A DNA stretch of 57,405 bases from positions 34,024 to 91,428 of the forward strand of contig KN834838.1 of assembly GCA_000827265.1 (NCBI GenBank), written 5' to 3'. A program made the position numbers and the translations under genes. This DNA is from Collybiopsis luxurians FD-317 M1 (lineage: Eukaryota > Basidiomycota > Agaricomycetes > Agaricales > Omphalotaceae). Positions within the stretch are counted from its first letter, which is position 1. Every line of letters starts with the position of its first letter. Below are positions 45,240 to 54,836 of the stretch, one piece after another. The notes below the pieces were generated by a model. The model made no database searches. It was not told the DNA's origin and worked only from the letters and a program-made list of their open reading frames with translations.

Positions 45240-45476
45240 AATTCAGCCCATTACGATACCATTGTATCGTCTCTCTCTCTCTCACTATTGCTCTCCCCCT
45301 GCTCGCCCTCTTCGCCGCGATAGCTGAGTCTTGATGAGGCTACCAACGGAATCAAACCCTTAAAGCGGAGTGGATGTATTCGTACACTGGCAACTAGTGA
45401 TGCCACAGCTTAGTCCGAGAATCTTATGGCCCACTTACCAATCTTACTCTTGCCAGTCTTTCTTCAGCCTATCACC
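45240..45476. repeat. Inverted duplicate of 29.97-30.20 kb
   Basis: This is the reverse-complement copy of the 3' flank of the membrane-protein gene, ending exactly where the MITE-like element begins. Together with the relic it makes an inverted duplication of about 1-1.3 kb whose arms lie about 13 kb apart. Confidence 0.75.
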
Positions 45477-46017
45477 CAGGGATGTGCTTAAGGCTTAAGA
45501 CCTAATTAGGTTTAAGGCCTTAATTTGATTGCTAATTAGGACCTAAATTCATCTGGATATTTACATAGGTCCTAATTAGGTCCTAATATGGATGTGATCA
45601 AGGTTTGGACACTGGCACACTGGTGATAAATGCTGTCAGATAAAATGGTCTCTAGTAGGGGGAGTTTGAGACATGTAATGACAATGGCTTCCTTGCTCTC
45701 TTACACTTCTTTTTGGTGGTATCACTCTGGAGCCAGCCGCTCAAGGCTTAAACTTTAGTGAACAGTCACACTGGTAGCCTACTAGGCAAACTGCTTTCAC
45801 TTAGTAGGAGCTTCTCAAGGAGCTCTTAGCATCAGAATAGAACAATAACATCTTGGATGATAAGCCTTTAAGTTTGGGTGATGAATATAAAGAAAATTAA
45901 GCAGTGTTAATATAGGTCCTAAAATGCACCTAATTTACTCTTAATTAAGACTAATATTAAGGTATTAGGACCTAATATATTTGGGGGGCCTTAATTAAGG
46001 CCTTAAGCACATCACTG
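45477..46017. mobile_element. MITE-like element with CAGNGATGTGCTTAAGGC termini
   Basis: The left end CAGGGATGTGCTTAAGGC is repeated inverted at the right end (GCCTTAAGCACATCACTG) with one mismatch. The 541 bp holds no gene but is full of TAGGTCCTAATTAGG-type palindromic motifs. The CAGNG start fits hAT-derived MITEs, but the flanks (CTATCACC and CTACTATC) are not an exact 8-bp duplication. Confidence 0.7.
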
Positions 46018-46020
46018 CTA

Positions 46021-46625
46021 CTATCAATGTCCCAGAGTTGCAATCGGACCCAGAGTTGCAATCGGGCAAATAAATCCTTTCATTTGAGTGCAATTTCCAT
46101 CTGTTACTCTTCAAATTTTTAATCCAGGCTCTTATATATGTATGCGAGAGGCCTATCAGCTTTAAGATGTGAAATACTGTGAGAAAAATATTGAGAATTT
46201 TCTGAAAATATTGAAACTCCAGTTGCCAGTCACTTTTCGATGCTGGCTCATACTTAGACTGCTTCAAAACTCCCAAAACTTATACTGTAGCCATATTACA
46301 CCTATTTGATACTAATTCACTCGTTCCGCAGTTTTTGGGACTTGCGTATCACCTAGAACTTGCTTCAAACAGGCCAGGAGGATATAAGTTGCAATTTTCC
46401 CATACGCTTCGGAATTGCCGGACCGGATTGCAACTCCCACCATTTTCTGACCTCAAACCGGCTTCATGTTGGCTACACCTGGAGCCATTCTAAAATCCTC
46501 AAACTTGGCTAAATTCAAGTTCAGGATATGCTTACAGTATATGGAAAAAATAGAGCTCATCTGCTGAAAAATGCACAAGTTTTTCTATACCGACATTTTC
46601 AGTTGCAACTATGGGACATTGATAG
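46021..46625. mobile_element. Mariner-type MITE with TA flanks
   Basis: CTATCAATGTCCCAGAGTTG at the left end recurs inverted at the right end (46603-46625) with one mismatch over 23 bp. TA lies directly outside both ends (46019-46020 and 46626-46627). The 605 bp has no transposase. CAGAGTTGCAATCGG is duplicated just inside the left end (17-bp spacing). It abuts the preceding MITE with only 3 bp between them. Confidence 0.75.
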
Positions 46626-46847
46626 TATCACCGTCCGAATCGTCATTGTACAAACATGCCGGACCGGGACCATGGGATCCAACAAGTATGTGGGCGCTTG
46701 TGAGCACTTCAAACTCATATAAACCTTGCATGTCACACTTGCACCTTGAGAGGCGTTTTTTTCTTTCTGTTTTTGTTCACTCAAAGGTGCGTTAAAAATC
46801 TGGAGGAAATTAAATCATTCATATGACGCGCTCTATAGATCCATAAA

Positions 46848-48503
46848 ATGAACACCTTGTGCTTTCGATGCAATGGCCCAGCTTTCCAACCGCGTATCAC
46901 CTTGAATAGTGCAGAATTGTTTGGAAAACTTTGCACAGAATTCAGTCCTGCTGGGGTTAACTGCAATGAGATTGAAAGGATGCTGGTTCTTTGTGATAGA
47001 GATCTCGAGGACTACGAGGCCACAACGACATGACTTCAAGCTCTGATATTTTATCTTGATGCCCAAAAGGAGCACCTTCGCAACCACAAAGCCAAGCTTC
47101 AGTCTCTCTTATCACCTGTTAGGAAGCTTCCTAATGAGCTTCTGCTTTGGATTTTCAAGTTTACGCATGATAGAAATAGAATATCGGAGAATCCTGAAGA
47201 TGAAGAAGACCCGCCACCGCCATTGACATCATTCATGAAGGACCTTTTGGCGTTATCCATTAGTGTAGTATGCTCTCGATGGCGTATGCTTGCCCTATCT
47301 CCGACATCTGCCAGACTTTGGTCTAGGATCCATATTTCGCTCACCCCAACAATTGAAGGGTCTGTTTCAAAAGCGTTCCTATCCATTCTGCAGCACTACC
47401 TGGATATGTCTTCTCATCATCCCCTATCTCTCCGAGTTGGTATCTTCCAGGCTTTTGAAGATAGGACCATCAGATTGGATCCAACCATTTTTGATCTTCT
47501 CATACAGAATATATACCGTTGGAAGTCATTTTCCTATACGGGAGACTACAGGTTGTCAGCGCAGAAGGCCTTTTCTGAGAATGATCTTCATTTTCCTGTC
47601 CTCGAGTACCTAGATGTGTCAGACTTGGAAGATGTTTCTCTCTTTGAAGATACCCCAATGCTTTGTTCACTCGATACTCCTTCATCAACACTGAATCCGG
47701 CATTACCCCTGGGTCAGATCACGTTGTTAAAGTGCACACTACCTCAGGAGCCGACCAAGGTTCTCGCATTATGCCCCAATGTTTCCCGTTTAGACCTTCG
47801 ATAGTCATGGAACCGAGGAATGTATTTCAACTCATTGCCCACACCTCACGTCAAATCCCATAATGTCTATTATCTTCAACTGACTCTCCTCAATCACTCG
47901 AGCGATTCAAACTTTCTAGAAGCTGTCTTTGAGTTGTATACACTCCCTGCCCTGACAGAACTCCGCTTTTTCATGTTTCCAACCTGCAGTGTTCATCCAT
48001 GGCCGAGACAATCATTCCATGGGTTCATATCACGATCCTCCTGCTCCATTACGTTGTTGTCCATCAATAAGCTGGGCATCATGGATTTGGATCTGATTTA
48101 CATCTTTCACCTGATGCCCTCCATAGTGAATCTTAAGCTTTTTGAATCGTGGAGCATGGACAAAGTTCCGGGTTTCATCATGACCCATCTAATATCTCAT
48201 CTTCAGGGAAGTGGATTGGATGTTGATCAACCCAGCACTTTGCTTCTTCTCCCAAGGCTGCGATATCTGTCACTGGACATTGTTGGAAAAACATTTAATG
48301 ATGCTGGCATGGTTAAAATGGTATTGTCTCATTGGTTACCTGACCCGGAATACACAGCTACGGTGGGCGTAGATTGCCTGCGGTCTTTCGAGCTTTGTTT
48401 TCAAAGACAGAAAGTAGATAACACTGCCTATATTCCCCTGAGTGCTCTGTAGAGGATGGGTTTGTGGGTAAAAGTTACTGGGAAAGAGAGCTTCACTTGG
48501 TGA
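46848..48503 (+). pseudogene. F-box family pseudogene copied from the 18.1-19.8 kb gene
   Basis: The full 551-codon frame is preserved with no indel that shifts it: CFRCNGPAFQPRITLNSAEL, LSPVRKLPNELLLWIFKF (F-box), VCSRWRMLALSPTSARLW, GDYRLSAQKAFSENDLHF, and the C-terminal block with FNDAGMVKMVLSHWLPD. Three stops interrupt it: TGA at 47031 (arginine in the parent), TAG at 47802 (fits glutamine) and TAG at 48450 (glutamate in the parent, RALERMG). Similarity to the parent extends at least 75 bp upstream (CACTCAAAGGTGCGTTAAAAAT) and about 25 bp downstream (GTGTAATATTTAATTG). The copy was therefore made at the DNA level, not from mRNA. It sits in repeat-rich DNA between MITEs and a copia fragment. 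Confidence 0.85.
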
Positions 48504-48565
48504 TTTGTGTAATATTTAATTGTTCAAGATTAATGATAAAGGGTCAGTTTTAAGCCAGAAAGCTT

Positions 48566-48616
48566 GATATGTCACTCATGGGGATATGTCACTCATGGGG
48601 ATATGTCACTCATGGG
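48566..48616. repeat. Perfect triplicate of a 17-bp unit
   Basis: GATATGTCACTCATGGG occurs three times head to tail without mismatch, directly between the end of the F-box pseudogene flank and the start of copia similarity. It may mark a repair junction. Confidence 0.95.
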
Positions 48617-50029
48617 GATATGCAGGTTCCTGGAGTGGATTTCAAAAAGAGCTGGTCAATGGTTGCACAATTTGAATCTGTTCATCTCCTCATATCAATC
48701 TGCACCTTCAAACAACTTTGCACATGCCAATGGGATTTTTCTGCAGCCTACCTTAATGGCAACCTTCCAAAAGAACCACCAGTTTACATGTCCCAACCTA
48801 TCAATTTTGCAGTTCAGGGGGAGGAAGATAAGGTGTGCCTAATGCACAAACCCCTCTACAGTATATCTCAAGCTGGCCACATTTGGTACAAGGAGCTTGA
48901 AGAACAGTCCTGAAAACTTGGGTTCAAATCCTTGCACGCTGATCCCTGCATTCACTTTTGGCATGATATTTCCACAGGCAAATATTCTATAGCTTCTGTT
49001 CATACAGATGACATGTTCAGCAGTTCGTCTTCTGATGCTGAGGCCAATGACATGGTAAAGGGATTCCAGATTTGGGACTTGAAGGATGTGAAGGATAAGC
49101 ACTTTTTTGTTGGCCTCACCATTGATCATCTCTCTGATGGTTCTATTGCTATTTCTCAAGCCCCATTTTTCCATAACACATTCCATTATTTTGGTCTTCT
49201 TGATGAGCTTCATCCTATTTATATGCCCCTCCCACCTAACTTTTCCCTCACTCTGGATGATATGCAAACTGATGACAACATTGAATTCATGCAAGGCAAA
49301 CTGTTCTGTGGAATCCTTGGTTGTTGTTGGTGGGGTGCCAGCAGTATGCATCTGGACATTGTCTTCGCATGCTCCGTCCTATCTACCGTCCAGAATGCAC
49401 CCACTCATTATCATTGGGACCTGCTCATTAAATTGTGTCATTATATTTTCACAATGGTTCACAACAGTATAGTCTATTGACCAGGTAATTTGAATTGCAT
49501 CAAACCTGTTGGATATGTGGATATGGATTGGGCTGGAGATAAGTCTTCTCAGAAGTCCATGCCTGGATACATCTTTCTTGTTAATGGCTCTCCAGTTTCT
49601 TGGTCCTCAAAGAAACAGGATTCGGTAGCAATTTTATCTACTGAGTCAGAGTACATTTCCTTGTCTCAGGGGGTACACCAGGCTCTGTGGATGTGAAACT
49701 GGTTGGACAAATTTGATTTCAGTTTAGCACAGGATCCCTTCGACATCCTATGCAACAATTTGGGTGCAGTAAGTTTGTCAGAAACCACAAAGGCTCACAA
49801 TCTGTCCAAACATATTGATATTTGTTATCACTTTGTTCGTGATGTTGTATCTCAGTGCCTGGTCACTGTTCATCTGATTTTAAGTTCTCAAAATCTAGCT
49901 GACATTATGAGGAAGTCCCTTCTGAAGGACAAGCATTGTCAAATTGTTACCACCCTGGGTCTGGACTGGTGGTATCAGGACACCAGGGGGAGTGTTAAAT
50001 CTGACATGTATATGTGTAGCAGCGCATAG
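48617..50029 (+). pseudogene. Ty1/copia retrotransposon pol remnant (reverse transcriptase and RNase H)
   Basis: One frame holds the C-terminal half of a copia polyprotein. RT motifs are VPGVDFKKSW, WDFSAAYLNGNLPKEPPVYM, KPLYSISQAGHIWY and SVHTDDMFS (the YVDD-type site reads HTDD). The RNase H part has GYVDMDWAGD, PVSWSSKKQDSVAILSTESEY, and a C-terminal HIDICYHFVRD with ADIMRKSL. Gag, protease and integrase are absent, so the element is cut off 5' within RT. TGA at 48911, 49478 and 49694 all lie where the family usually has arginine. A polypurine tract (CCAGGGGGAG) ends at the presumed LTR start. Confidence 0.85.
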
Positions 50030-50370
50030 GGTCATGTGAGTGTTCTTGGGTGTCCTGTGGTTTGTCAGTACAACCTTGCACAGAAGCATAACAGTTGCAT
50101 TGTATCCTGTCCTGCTTCCATGCAGGTATCCTTAGGCAGTTTCTTTCCTCCTAATCTCTTTTCCCCTTTTCCTATAACATATATAAATAGAAGCCAATTT
50201 TGATACAACCCTCAGAACTCCTTGTTTGTTCTGAGGGTACATGACCTTTATTCATATATCTTTCTTCTTGTACTTACTTACCTATAATCCAGTGTACTTA
50301 CTTAGGACTATAGAATTTATCATCCAATGTATAAGTATAGACTGTTTAACCACTCTTACAAAACCACTAC
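49993..50370 (+). mobile_element. Presumed 3' LTR of the copia remnant
   Basis: It starts TGTTAAATCTGACATG directly after the polypurine tract, as copia LTRs do, and overlaps the end of the pol frame. It holds a TATATAAATAG box near 50184 and T-rich sequence. With no 5' LTR to compare, the right end is a guess; CTTACA near 50361 is a candidate. Confidence 0.55.
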
Positions 50371-50450
50371 ACCAATAGAGAAACTTGAAAGGAATATATA
50401 ACATAGAATGATCTTCTTGTTCTGCATTGACTCTTAAGAATTAGTGGATT

Positions 50451-52012
50451 TTAATGCTCCCAATTTTCTCCTTCCTCCGGAACCATACCATTGAATGGAG
50501 CTTCTACACTACCAAAAAAACTGTTTAAAGCAAAATCTAATTCTGAGAAATGTCCAATAGCGGAGACCCGAGTTGCTCTTGTTGTGTTTTCAGATGTGGA
50601 AAAGACCCGCAAGTTGAGTACCATTCGACTAATCAAAACATTTGGCATGCTGCACAATGAACTTGAAGGTTCAAAGGTAACTCAGAAGATTACATAACTG
50701 CTCACTTACACAGTGAAAAATGGTACAACTAAGGAATAGAGTCTTCCTTGCTGAATAAATATGCATCAGCGCATTGTCTCTGATCTGTATGTGTCAACTT
50801 TCACCTACATTCAAGGTATTGATGTTATATCCATTTGGCACCCCATGCTAAATCAAAATGAACTTGTTGGATGGTTTCCCAAAATCTCATCACATACCAA
50901 AACTGCATAAGCGGTGATAGTTCCTATGACTAACATGATTCTGTCCAGATTTATTGCGTCATTTAGTAGAGGAAGGATATAATTCTGAACACACATGAAG
51001 TAAAGTGACCCTTACACCTATCTTTGAGATATAACTTTACATTTCAAAGAAATAATCTCATACCGTCCAAGAGAATGACTTGTGTTACGCTAGAATGACC
51101 AAGTCTTTTCATTTCAACAGCATGGTGCACAGTTTTCATCAGGGTCGATCCAAAAATGAATGCATCAAACATCAAAGATAAAATTTCAGGGCTTATTCCG
51201 ACCACTGAGAAAAAGAATCATGAACATTGAGTCAACATAAGAATTAGCTTGCATGGAAGGTTACCTCTGAGGCTATTGAGTACAAGGCTTTGGATGAAAT
51301 AAAACTAGTCTTTCAGCTTACCTTTGAACTTGTTCAAAGTAAACATTAGTGTGAATTGTGCACCTTTGAATTCCATCTAGAATGAATTGATGTGTAGAAA
51401 CACCCCGTGTGTTTACCATTATCTAGATAGAACAAATCAACAATGAGTTTATCGGCTGTTTTTCGACCTTATCAAGTTGTTCCAATGATACTTGCCAATA
51501 TTCCCAGGGTCAACCTACAGAATATCGATAAAAAACATATCGCAAGAACAATTCTGCTTCTTGCATGTATTGCATATGCTCTGAGAGAAAAAAGAACTGA
51601 AGGGCATTTTAATAATACTTTTAACCCTGGCATTTTATTAGAGTACAACATGCTTACCAGAGGTAGTAACCGTAGAGAGCGTTGCCATTAACTGACTCCA
51701 CATATACAATATACTGCATCTATGGTGTATTTATAACTTGAAGACAAACTGACTGATGTTCACAAAAGCTTACTCTCGATCCATGCTTTCTCCTGGAAGA
51801 ATAAATACCAAGTTGGTGAATAGATATAACGAAAAGCTATATCTGTTCAATATATATAAAGTTGAAATTCTTGTAGGCTTTTTCAACCATATTACTTGTA
51901 CTTCGGTGGGCAATGTTTCCATGTAGTCTGCTAGCCAAAATGCTAGAGATATTTTGTAAGAGTAAAAATAGTACTTTAATTGCGGAAATGAGAATTCATG
52001 AGTGACGCGCAC
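50451..52012 (-). CDS. DUF6533 multi-pass membrane protein
   Basis: Exon pieces read in order on the minus strand. LAFWLADYMETLPTEVQVIW and STLYILNRYSF form DUF6533 (about 52012-51774). A short exon follows at about 51.68 kb. LFSLRAYAIHARSRIVLAICF, a typical fungal seven-TM segment, lies near 51.5 kb. VVGISPEILSLMFDAFIFG with VEMKRLGH lies at about 51.2-51.06 kb. LLNDAINLDRIMLVIGTITAY lies at about 50.95 kb. The last exon (50657-50451) has ISRMVLNLRVFS and an acidic tail. These are the standard blocks of the fungal DUF6533 family, function unknown. The first exon opens on GTG, so the start codon lies in an exon I could not place. No stop was found inside the pieces. Confidence 0.55.
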
Positions 52013-53040
52013 TTGTTGATACTAATAACCCATAATGAATTGCTAATCCTAAATTCATGAACCTTCAAGTGGAAGACCGTCAATCCCAACGAGCAACTAA
52101 TGAGTAAGAAATGCAAGTTGAACTGAACCTACCATTCTGGGAAAAGTGGGTCAACACTTAATACAATTTCATTATCCATTGGTTGAAAGCAGAGAGCGTA
52201 ACAAGTTGAGGGTGACACGACTACACCAGTGGCCAGGACCATGCTTAAATACGTTTCTTGATAATTAAATTGATACCCATCTTGGCATCCTTTAATCTGA
52301 ATGACTAATATTATGCTTGAAATCAGATGCTGATATTCTGTCCGCATAGTGATATAGGTATGTTCATCATATTCTATTCTGAGTCCTTTGGGAAATAAAC
52401 TGTACAAGCACTTACATTTTCACACTACAACTCCTTATAGCATCATGAACACAGTGGTGAGCCCTGATCTGGAATCTGGATGTGGTTCAAGACCTCCTAG
52501 CCTCTAGGCATGTTCCCATGCTGAGCGCGAGGCAGCCAAGCCCAATCATAGCTTCAGACCCTCACTGATCCGCGCTACGTGTTTCATTTATCTCAGTGAT
52601 ATAACTTAATTCAAATTGACATAGATACTGTGCTAATTGCCTCTCACCCTCCCTTGTTCCTGTATTTGACTTGGACAGCGGTGATTGGGGCTAACATTGT
52701 ACAGGCATGCACTGGTTACGACATATCAGCGCATGTCTGGATTACGACTCCTACTATGGGCACCTTCATCACGAGTCTGACTGTTGGGGTGCCTACACAA
52801 GAAGTTGCGCGATGTCTTGAGTTTATGCCCGAATCTGATATGGTTGTTTCTCTAGGAGCTACCGGACTCTTCATATCCAAGCGCAACAGCGACTCGGATT
52901 ACACTTCACACGGTGTCAGCAAAAGTTCGCTCGTTTACTTTGGGATCTTCGAGGAATAGGGCAATTTCTTTAGAATTCACTCAGGTTTTACTGGCAACCT
53001 ATACGTTTCCCTCTTTGGATTCACTTTGCCTCTTGAATGA
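52013..53040. other. Unresolved: possible upstream exon and F-box debris
   Basis: The minus frame 52129-52407 could include a 5' exon of the DUF6533 gene, but I cannot link it. The plus frame 52630-52959 (ITSLTVGVPTQEVARCLEF) has a leucine-rich strand rhythm like F-box proteins and may be the middle part of the relic that follows. Neither is certain. Confidence 0.3.
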
Positions 53041-53550
53041 GGACCCATCCTGCAGATTGACATAGCCCAGACACGCTTTCGAACATTTTATAAGGAGATC
53101 TTTGTGTAGTATCACCTCGTTTAAGACTAGATCTCTGGGTATTTCCGACTTGAACCTTATTTCCATTCTTCGATCTTTCTTCTCTTTGGGAACTTGAGAT
53201 CCGGGACGTCCGGGAACCAGACGGCAAAAGTCCAATCACACCTCCCTTTGTACATGCTCTGCACGGGGCTCTATAGAACTCATCAAGCGGTCCAGCTTCA
53301 GTGGCGCCCCTCTCGCTCCGAAATTGCGTCATTTGAGGTTCAGTTTTCGTGGGACTACCTTTGACGATGCTGCTTCCGTCAGGATGGCATCCTCACGCTG
53401 GTTTCCTGACCCAAACTATGCAGGCGTTGTCGATATGGGATGCCTGAGATCCGTGGTCCTTTATTGTTACTCCCGGGCAGTCGATGATGATATCTACTAG
53501 CCTAGAAAAAGTCGGGATGCGAGTGGTGATCAAAGGGGTTCGGAGCCACG
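53041..53550 (+). pseudogene. C-terminal relic of an F-box family gene
   Basis: AFEHFIRRSLCSITSF with LGISDLNLISIL matches the CSITxLS...LGxxDSDLxxI block of the intact genes. Then, in another frame, APKLRHLRFSFRGTTFDDA and VRMASSRWFPDPNYAGVV, then MGCLRSVVL, match their C-terminal block, ending at a TAG (53498). Stops and frame changes separate the parts. It is a tandem partner of the intact gene at 54.8 kb: similar 3' flanking DNA follows each. Confidence 0.7.
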
Positions 53551-54836
53551 AGAAGCCCCCGGTTAGACAGTTCAGACGAAGAATAATCTGCTTTGTGACT
53601 CGGACATTGCGAAACGCCATTCTTTCCTTCTATTTTATTTCTAGTCTTCTTCCATAGGTACATATATCTTTTGTGACTAGCACGAGCGACTGCTGCAGTA
53701 CGAAAAGTCATTTTTTCCTTCTCTTCCTTTTGCACTGTTCTTCTGTGCATACATATTTTTTGTGAACTTCGAGATCGCCAACTTGAAGTAGCAGTAGCAG
53801 TAGAATCTACCCCGAGAATCAAAATCAGACCGCTGTCCAGCCAAACAGTCGGGGTTGAATTCAATTGTAACAAACTGAATATACTATCAACGATAGACTA
53901 CTCGGCCGCCTAATGGTATTTCGCCAATTACGCTAGCTATGCATGTTCCTCGATGTAGCAACAATGCTCTCGGGATGCAATGGCTTTTTGCGCGTATTTT
54001 AAGCTCTTTTGCGACACGAATTATTGGCGTGGTGAATATTTTCCGGAGGCGGGTCTGAAGTCGGCATTTGGACCATACCCGGGCACCGTGGGAATTACAC
54101 AAATTCGGCTGCTCCACGTCGTTTGTAGCGATGAGCATGACTTATAAGACGATTAATTAGTGCTAAATAGCTTGGAACAACATCAGTGCTAACGATAATG
54201 GATTGCAGCGACGACCATTTTGGTCGACCGATTTTTGTCTTGGGGTCTCAGTGAGCCATTGCCTAATGGCTTTCAAATGGGCATAGTAGTGATCGACCAG
54301 AGGTTTGCGAGGCCCTGAGGAAGAGGAGACTATTCTCTCGTCGTTTTGGGTTCGGGAATGGCGATGGAGCTAGATACGAGTATAAGAGGGCGGATGAGCA
54401 GAACAGGACCCCACTCCAGCGAAACTTGGTTTGAAGTTATTGAATGATTTTTTTCGGCTGTTATACGACATACAACTTGGGTGGTTGCTATTTTCTTTCT
54501 TCTTTGTTTTTAATAAGTAGTACTTCATAGTATGTAGGTGGACCGTCCGGCGTCCTGATCCCTAGCATGTAAAATACCCCTTCGTGGCCCGTAGATTCCT
54601 TCGTATGTACTTTTGTTCAAGTTGGCGTGTATAGGGTCCAGCGTTTCGTGAGCGCTAAGTCACTTTCGCTTTACCTCCGCTATCGTAATCACTATCCCCA
54701 TCGCTGATCGCATCGTAATCACCATCTCTATCGCTAACCGCATCCTCGACGGAAAGGAGACAAAGTCTTGAAAGCTCAAAGTACGTATAAAATGCGTTTT
54801 CAACCAAATATTCCACTGACGCACTTTCAGGTGAAA
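53551..54836. other. Intergenic between tandem F-box copies
   Basis: No gene supported. About 54220-54510 is the flank duplicated after the next gene. The 0.65 kb between the relic's end and that flank has no counterpart in the intact copy and is probably an insertion of unknown type. The 150 bp before the ATG contains GATCGCATCGTAATCACCATC-like repeats (about 54672-54745). Confidence 0.45.
54220..54510. repeat. 3' flank duplicate, partner of 56570-56880
   Basis: TCTCAGTGA, GGAGACTATTCTC, GAGCTAGATACGAG, GGCGGAT and TTATTGAATGATTTTTT occur in the same order at 56570-56880 (with GGAGCTGGATACGAG). This shows that gene and downstream DNA were duplicated in tandem. Confidence 0.75.

Noticed and set aside
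48923..48945. GGTTCAAATCC resembling a tRNA B box
   Set aside because: It lies inside the copia frame, with no A box or cloverleaf around it.
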